Positions 23,621 to 28,190 of a stretch of 28,190 nt of DNA are shown piece after piece. Below the pieces are notes generated by a model. That model was not told the DNA's origin and ran no database searches. It worked only from the letters and a program-made list of their open reading frames with translations. Position 1 is the stretch's first letter, and every line of letters begins with the position of its first letter. Location of the stretch: assembly GCA_012841845.1 (NCBI GenBank), contig DUTZ01000469.1, forward strand, positions 1 through 28,190, given 5' to 3'. Source of the DNA: Actinomycetales bacterium. GTDB lineage: Bacteria > Actinomycetota > Actinomycetes > Mycobacteriales > Mycobacteriaceae. Both the position numbers and the translations under genes were made by a program.

Positions 23621-24858
23621 TGTCCCTGGCCCGCAAGAAGCTGCCGTACTGGCTCGTCGCGCTGCTGCTCGTCGTGGTGGTGGCGGTCGTCGCCGTCACC
23701 TACCTCGCCGTGACGCGGATGGGGCGCACCACGATCACCGCCACGTTCCCCTCGGCCGTCGGCGTGTCCGAGGGCACCGACGTGCGGATCCTCGGCGTGA
23801 CCGTGGGGTCGGTGGACGAGGTGACGCCGCAGGGCGACACCGTGGAGGTGAAACTCCACGTGCGCCGCGGGGTCGACGTGCCCGCCGACGCCAAGGCCGT
23901 CCAGGTGACCCCGTCGGTCGTCCCGGACCGCAACGTCCAGCTCGTGCCCGCCTACTCGGGCGGGCCGAAGATGGAGTCCGGCGCGCACATCCCGCTCGAG
24001 CGCACCGCGACCCCGGTCGAGGTGGACAAGCTCTACGCCTCGGTCAAGGACCTCACGGAGGCGCTCGGACCCCGCGGCGCCAACGCCGACGGCGCCGTCG
24101 ACCGCTTCGTCTCCGCCTCCGCCGAGCAGCTCGGCGACAACGGGGCGGCGCTCGGCCGCTCGATCGACGAGCTCTCGCGTGCGGCCACGACCCTCGCCGA
24201 CTCGAGCCAGGACATCAGCGAGACCGTGGTCAACCTGCAGTCCTTCGTCACCATGCTCGCGCGCAACGACGCCCAGGTGCGCGAGTTCAACACGCAGATG
24301 GCGACGTTCAACAACACGGTGGCCGGCCAGCGGGAGGACCTGCAGGCGGGACTGCGCGAGCTGAGCTTCGCACTCGCCGAGGTGGCTTGGCTGGTCCGCG
24401 ACAACCAGGACGTCATCCGGCGCAACGCCGACCGGCTCACCACGATCAGCCAGATCACGGTGGACCAGCGGGACGACATCGAGGAGATCCTCAAGGTGGC
24501 CCCGCTGGCCCTGTCCAACCTCATCAACGCCTACGACCCCGAGTCGGGGACGCTGAGCATGCGCGCCAACATCCCCGAGTTCCAGAACCCGGCCGGTGCC
24601 CTGTGCCAGATGATGAAGCTCAGCCGGCTCAACCCGGGCTCGGAGCTGTTCCGCGAGCTCGACGACATGCGTCGGGCCGACATCCGGGCGTGCGAGGAAC
24701 TGGCCCCCGAGCGCAACCGCGAGATGCGGGCCGAGAACCCGGACCTGCCCCTGGGCATCCTCGCCGGCGAGCTCAAGCAGTCGATCCCCGTGCCCGGCAC
24801 CGTCGAGGGCAACCGTGGGTGGCCCATGACGCCCACCTCGGAGAGGGGGACGCGATGA
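23620..24858 (+). CDS. mceD: MCE family protein MceD
   Basis: 412 aa. N-terminal helix (LVALLLVVVVAVVAVTYLAV), MCE domain (EGTDVRILGVTVGSVDEVTP to VVPDRNVQLVPAYSGG), then a long helical stretch to about residue 300. A C-terminal part contains GALCQMMKL and ACEELAPERN, two cysteines that may pair. Start overlaps mceC stop; stop overlaps mceE (ATGA). Confidence 0.93.
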   Translation: MSLARKKLPYWLVALLLVVVVAVVAVTYLAVTRMGRTTITATFPSAVGVSEGTDVRILGVTVGSVDEVTPQGDTVEVKLHVRRGVDVPADAKAVQVTPSVVPDRNVQLVPAYSGGPKMESGAHIPLERTATPVEVDKLYASVKDLTEALGPRGANADGAVDRFVSASAEQLGDNGAALGRSIDELSRAATTLADSSQDISETVVNLQSFVTMLARNDAQVREFNTQMATFNNTVAGQREDLQAGLRELSFALAEVAWLVRDNQDVIRRNADRLTTISQITVDQRDDIEEILKVAPLALSNLINAYDPESGTLSMRANIPEFQNPAGALCQMMKLSRLNPGSELFRELDDMRRADIRACEELAPERNREMRAENPDLPLGILAGELKQSIPVPGTVEGNRGWPMTPTSERGTR

Positions 24859-26108
24859 GCGGGATGCCCCGGCCCCTCCACCGGGCCGCGCGCGCCGTCG
24901 GCGCCACCGCGCTGGTGGCCGCGCTCGCGGCCGGCTGCTCGATGAACCTCGAGGACTACACGCTGCCCGGCGGCGCCGACGTGGGCGAGGACCCGATGAG
25001 CGTCGCCGTGCAGTTCGACGACGTCCTGGACCTGGTGGTCCAGTCCTCGGTCAAGGTCAACGGCCTCGACGCAGGCCGCGTCACCGGGGTGTCGCTGGCC
25101 GACGACGGCTGGACGGCGCAGGTGGACCTCGTCCTGCGGGACGACCTGGACCTGCCCGCCAACGTCGAGGCGTCGATCCAGCAGACCAACCTCCTCGGCG
25201 AGAAGTTCGTCCAGCTCACCCCGCCCGAGGGCGAGGCCCCGACGGGTCGCCTGCAGGACGGGGCCGTCATCACCACCTCCCACACCCGGACGGCCACGGA
25301 CATCGAGCAGGTCCTCGGCGCCCTCTCGCTGCTGCTCAACGGCGGCGGCGTGGACCAACTGCAACCCATCGTCCACGAGCTGCGCGAACTCACCGACGGC
25401 CGGGAGGGCGAGCTCACACAGACGCTGCGGTCGGCGGACGAGCTCATCGCCGGCCTCAACCGGCAGCGCGACAGCATCTCCGCCGCCCTCGAGGGCGTGA
25501 ACCTCATGACGGCGCGCGCCAACGACCAGCGGCAGCAGATCCAGGCGGCGCTCGACCAGCTGCCCGCCGGGATCGCGGTCCTCGAGGAGCAGCGCCCGCA
25601 ACTTGTGGAGATGCTCCGCCGGGTCGACGCGCTGGGCCAGGTGGGATCGGACATCCTCCTCACCAGCCGGGAGGACCTCATCGCCGACCTGCGTGCCCTG
25701 CGCCCGGTGCTGCAGCGGCTCGCGGAGAAGGCGCCCGACCTCATCGAGCTCGTGGGCTTCGTCCCCACCTTCCCGTTCCCGGACGCCTCCATCCAGTCGA
25801 CGGTGGGCAACGCGGCCAACGTGTTCCTCTCCGTGGACGTCACCATCTCCGAGACGCTCCGCAACCTCGGCGCCAACCAGGGCGACCCGATCGCGGTCTA
25901 CCCGGTGGACACCGACGGGCCGTACGTCGTGGACCCGGACAACCCCTGGGTGGACGGCAACGGCCCGGACCGGCGCACGACCATCGTCCTGCCGCTGCTG
26001 CCCGTCCCGCCGATCATGGACCGCGCCGTCACCCCGAAGTCGGCGCCGGGCACCGCGGACTTCTCCGAGGAGTACCTGCCAGAGCCGGGGGAGCCGGGAT
26101 ACCGATGA
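24855..26108 (+). CDS. mceE: MCE family lipoprotein MceE (LprK-like)
   Basis: 417 aa. The signal peptide ends in a lipobox-like ALAAGC, giving lipidation at C28 and membrane anchoring through a diacylglyceryl group. Position five of the six Mce proteins is the lipoprotein (LprK) in mycobacteria too. MCE domain about 45-130 (VKVNGLDAGRVTGVSLADDG to LGEKFVQLTPPEG), then the helical region, and a C-terminal part with VGNAANVFLSVDVTISETLR. Overlaps mceD and mceF by four bases each. Confidence 0.93.
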   Translation: MSGMPRPLHRAARAVGATALVAALAAGCSMNLEDYTLPGGADVGEDPMSVAVQFDDVLDLVVQSSVKVNGLDAGRVTGVSLADDGWTAQVDLVLRDDLDLPANVEASIQQTNLLGEKFVQLTPPEGEAPTGRLQDGAVITTSHTRTATDIEQVLGALSLLLNGGGVDQLQPIVHELRELTDGREGELTQTLRSADELIAGLNRQRDSISAALEGVNLMTARANDQRQQIQAALDQLPAGIAVLEEQRPQLVEMLRRVDALGQVGSDILLTSREDLIADLRALRPVLQRLAEKAPDLIELVGFVPTFPFPDASIQSTVGNAANVFLSVDVTISETLRNLGANQGDPIAVYPVDTDGPYVVDPDNPWVDGNGPDRRTTIVLPLLPVPPIMDRAVTPKSAPGTADFSEEYLPEPGEPGYR

Positions 26109-27349
26109 GTCGACTACTGCGCATCCAGCTCATCGCCTTCTGCGTGATCGCCGCGCTGGGGATCGTGTACGTGGGCGGGAAGTACGTCCGCCTGCCGTCG
26201 CTGTTCGGCATCGGGCAGTACCAGGTGCACCTCGACCTGCCCGACACCGGCGGCGTGTTCACCAACGCCGCCGTCAACTACCGCGGCACGCCCGTCGGCC
26301 GGGTCGGCGAGCTCGACCTCACCGACGGCGGTGTCCGCGTGACGCTCGACCTCGACTCGAGCGCCCCCGAGATCCCTGCGGACACCGTGGCCGTGGTGGC
26401 CAACCGTTCGGCGATCGGCGAGCAGTACGTGGACCTGCGGCCGCGGAGCCTGAGCGAGCCCCACCTGCAGGACGGCGACGTGATCAGCGGCGGCCGCGAG
26501 GCCCTGCCCGTGCGGGTCGAGGACCTGCTCAAGTCCGTCGACGAGCTCGCCCGGTCGGTGCCGCTGGACGACCTCGAGGTGACGGTCGACGAGCTGGGCA
26601 AGGCGATCGAGGGGCGCGGCCCGCAGCTGCGCCGGCTCTCCGACGCGCTCACCCGGATCTCCGACGAGGGGATCAGGACGATGCCGCAGCTGCAGGCCCT
26701 CATCCGGGACGGCGCCACGGTGCTCGACACCCAGGCAGACCAGTCGCAGGAGATCATCGACTTCTCGTCCGACCTACGGGTCGTCACCGAGGCCCTCCGG
26801 GACTCCGACTCGGACCTCGAGCGGCTCATCGAGACCGGCCCGGAGTTCGCCGACGAGACGCGGTACCTGGTGGAGAACTCCGGCGAGCCGCTCACGCGGA
26901 CGATCGGCAACCTGTCCGCCACCATGAAGACGGTCGACCCGATCGCCCCGTCGTTCAAGTTCCTCTTCCAGCTTCTCCCCGCGCTGTCGGCGGGCGGGCT
27001 CTCGGTGGCGCCGGGCGACGGCACCATCCACTTCGGCCTCGTGCTGGAGAAGGACAACCCGGTGGTCTGCACGCAGGGCTACGAGGGCACCAAGGAGATC
27101 ATCGACCAGATCAAGGCACAGGATCCCGCCTTCGACCCGCTGGAGCAGAACTTCCCGCCGAACTACGACGCGCGCTGCACCGTGCCGTTCGGCAGCCCCA
27201 CGACCGTGCGCGGCGCCGACCGCGTCGAGTACGCGCACCCGGACGTGCCGCAGCCGTGGGACACCAAGCCCAAGGTGGACCCGGACCGGCTCAATCTGGC
27301 CACGGCGGCCGAGCAGCTCGCGGTCCTGCAGGGGCTGATCCCACGGTGA
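26105..27349 (+). CDS. mceF: MCE family protein MceF
   Basis: 414 aa. N-terminal helix (LIAFCVIAALGIVYVGG), MCE domain (GVFTNAAVNYRGTPVGRVGE to AIGEQYVDLRP), long helical region (about 135-290), and a C-terminal domain with PVVCTQGYEG and DARCTVPFGSPTTVRG, where the two cysteines may form a disulphide. Last of the six ring subunits. It is followed by Mce-associated genes rather than a terminator, the order found in M. tuberculosis mce1 and mce4. Confidence 0.93.
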   Translation: MSRLLRIQLIAFCVIAALGIVYVGGKYVRLPSLFGIGQYQVHLDLPDTGGVFTNAAVNYRGTPVGRVGELDLTDGGVRVTLDLDSSAPEIPADTVAVVANRSAIGEQYVDLRPRSLSEPHLQDGDVISGGREALPVRVEDLLKSVDELARSVPLDDLEVTVDELGKAIEGRGPQLRRLSDALTRISDEGIRTMPQLQALIRDGATVLDTQADQSQEIIDFSSDLRVVTEALRDSDSDLERLIETGPEFADETRYLVENSGEPLTRTIGNLSATMKTVDPIAPSFKFLFQLLPALSAGGLSVAPGDGTIHFGLVLEKDNPVVCTQGYEGTKEIIDQIKAQDPAFDPLEQNFPPNYDARCTVPFGSPTTVRGADRVEYAHPDVPQPWDTKPKVDPDRLNLATAAEQLAVLQGLIPR

Positions 27350-27389
27350 CGCGGCGACCGGGCCCCGATCCCGCTCGCCGCCCGTCCGG

Positions 27390-27395
27390 TAGCGT
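27390..27395 (+). promoter_or_regulatory. -10 element of a possible internal leaderless promoter
   Basis: TAGCGT at 27390-27395 ends 7 bases before ATG 27403, inside the 53-base gap after mceF. The arrangement matches the leaderless starts elsewhere in the window, and no ribosome site is visible before this ATG. Confidence 0.45.
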
Positions 27396-27402
27396 CGCCG
27401 CC

Positions 27403-28089
27403 ATGAGTTCGCAGGAACCCGCCGCCGGGGGAGCGGGCGCACGCGCCGGCGTGCCGCGGTGGCTGTACGTCGTGGCCCCACTCGTCCTCGTCGTGGGCCT
27501 GGCCCTCGCGGTGGTCGGCTGGATGCTCTACTCGGACGCCCGGGCGGAGTCGGACGTCGCCGCCCAGCGGGACGAGGTCACGGACGTGGCCTCGCAGGTG
27601 ATCATCAACGCCTTCAGCTTCGACCACCGCAACGTGGACCAGTCCCTGGAGAACCTGTCCGGCGTGTCCACCGGCGACTTCCTCGCCGAGCAGGAGCAGT
27701 GGTCGGCCGAGGTGCGGGACCGCGTCGTGGAGCAGAAGGCCGTGACCACCGCCACCGTCTCCAACACGGCGGTGTCCACGCTCGACCTCGACGCCGGCGA
27801 GGCGTCCGTCCTCGTCGTCTTCACCGCCCACTCCGAGCGCGAGGGCCAGGACACCATCACCGGGCGCCAGGCCATGCGCGTGGACCTGCTCCGCGAGGAG
27901 GACGCCTGGAAGGCCTCCGCGGTCGAGCAGGTGGGCGTGACGGTGCCCGTCGGCGAGTCGAGCCGATCCGTGCAGGAGCTGCAGGACCCGGCGGCCGGGG
28001 CCGAGCCGGACGAGGACACCGACCCGGCCGGGGACGCCGGGGGAGCGGACGAGCCCACCGAGCCCGCGCCGTCGCGCGGCGGACGCTGA
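27403..28089 (+). CDS. Mce-associated membrane protein (Mam)
   Basis: 228 aa. A short cytoplasmic start and one membrane helix (about 20-43) are followed by a periplasmic domain (50-190) with VTDVASQVIINAFSFDHRNV, the SFD-type motif of Mce-associated proteins, LSGVSTGDFLAEQEQW and VVEQKAVTTATVSNTAV. The tail (195-228) is acidic and Pro-rich. Related M. tuberculosis proteins (Rv0175-Rv0178, Rv3492c) lie after mceF and stabilise or accessorise the importer. The domain resembles VirB8-like/NTF2-like folds. It may be expressed both from the operon and from its own leaderless promoter. Confidence 0.88.
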   Translation: MSSQEPAAGGAGARAGVPRWLYVVAPLVLVVGLALAVVGWMLYSDARAESDVAAQRDEVTDVASQVIINAFSFDHRNVDQSLENLSGVSTGDFLAEQEQWSAEVRDRVVEQKAVTTATVSNTAVSTLDLDAGEASVLVVFTAHSEREGQDTITGRQAMRVDLLREEDAWKASAVEQVGVTVPVGESSRSVQELQDPAAGAEPDEDTDPAGDAGGADEPTEPAPSRGGR

Positions 28090-28107
28090 GGAAGGCGGGA
28101 ACAGCCG

Positions 28108-28190
28108 ATGCCACCCATCAAGAGGAACCAGAAGCCGTCCCAGACGCCCTCGACGCGCCGCCTCGCCGGCCACACGGGCCCCGTCCGCCC
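28108..28190 (+). CDS. Start of a further gene, probably a second Mce-associated protein (cut by window edge)
   Basis: ATG 28108 opens a frame, starting MPPIKRNQKPSQTPSTRRL, that runs to the window end (27 codons). AGGAAGG before it could serve as ribosome site. The basic, Pro-rich start is like the cytoplasmic leaders of Mam proteins, which usually come in pairs after mceF. No domain is visible yet, so the assignment rests on position. Confidence 0.5.
   Translation, partial: MPPIKRNQKPSQTPSTRRLAGHTGPVR

Overview
The window is very GC-rich and comes from a mycolic-acid actinobacterium (order Mycobacteriales). The evidence is the HadAB-type dehydratase pair next to tRNA-Trp/secE/nusG/rplKA, an Mkl-YrbE-Mce lipid-import operon, a GT87 (DUF2029) mannosyltransferase, GTG starts and many apparently leaderless genes. 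Dietzia is my best guess for the genus, from general resemblance only. Gordonia, Rhodococcus or a relative is possible.

Layout. 1-225: start of a family 2 glycosyltransferase, minus strand, cut by the window edge. 343-555: tRNA-Thr(GGT), tRNA-Met(CAT) and a terminator. 823-5461: a secreted 5'-nucleotidase (minus), a GT87 membrane mannosyltransferase, a tiny signal-peptide-like ORF and an unrecognised 245-aa protein. 5497-7203: an IlvG-like thiamine-diphosphate enzyme (minus). 7379-8514: a two-gene RES-type toxin-antitoxin module (MbcA/MbcT-like). 8580-9439: hadA-hadB. 9605-12509: tRNA-Trp, secE, nusG, rplK, rplA. 12652-13635: an AbiEi/DUF559-type protein (minus). 13942-15718: a lysophospholipid-type acyltransferase and a diacylglycerol-kinase-like protein, convergent with overlapping ends. 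15777-17105: rplJ-rplL with a long structured leader and a strong terminator. 17190 to the end: mkl-yrbEA-yrbEB-mceABCDEF-mam and the start of one more gene, an almost uninterrupted operon.

The genes fall into three jobs: core transcription/translation (tRNAs, secE, nusG, four ribosomal proteins), cell-envelope lipid metabolism (HadAB for mycolate elongation, mannosyltransferase, acyltransferase, DagK, the whole Mce importer with its ATPase), and small accessory insertions (the RES module, the AbiEi-like gene, the orphan 245-aa gene).

The most notable point is a 24-bp repeat (23/24 identical) at 7282-7305 and 8551-8574. It flanks the toxin-antitoxin module and contains the -10 element placed just before hadA, as if the module had entered at the hadA promoter and left a promoter copy on each side. 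Several genes show the same TA(N)3T hexamer 7-8 bases before the start codon, which suggests leaderless transcription. I see no CRISPR array, insertion sequence, integrase or clearly new multi-gene defence system.
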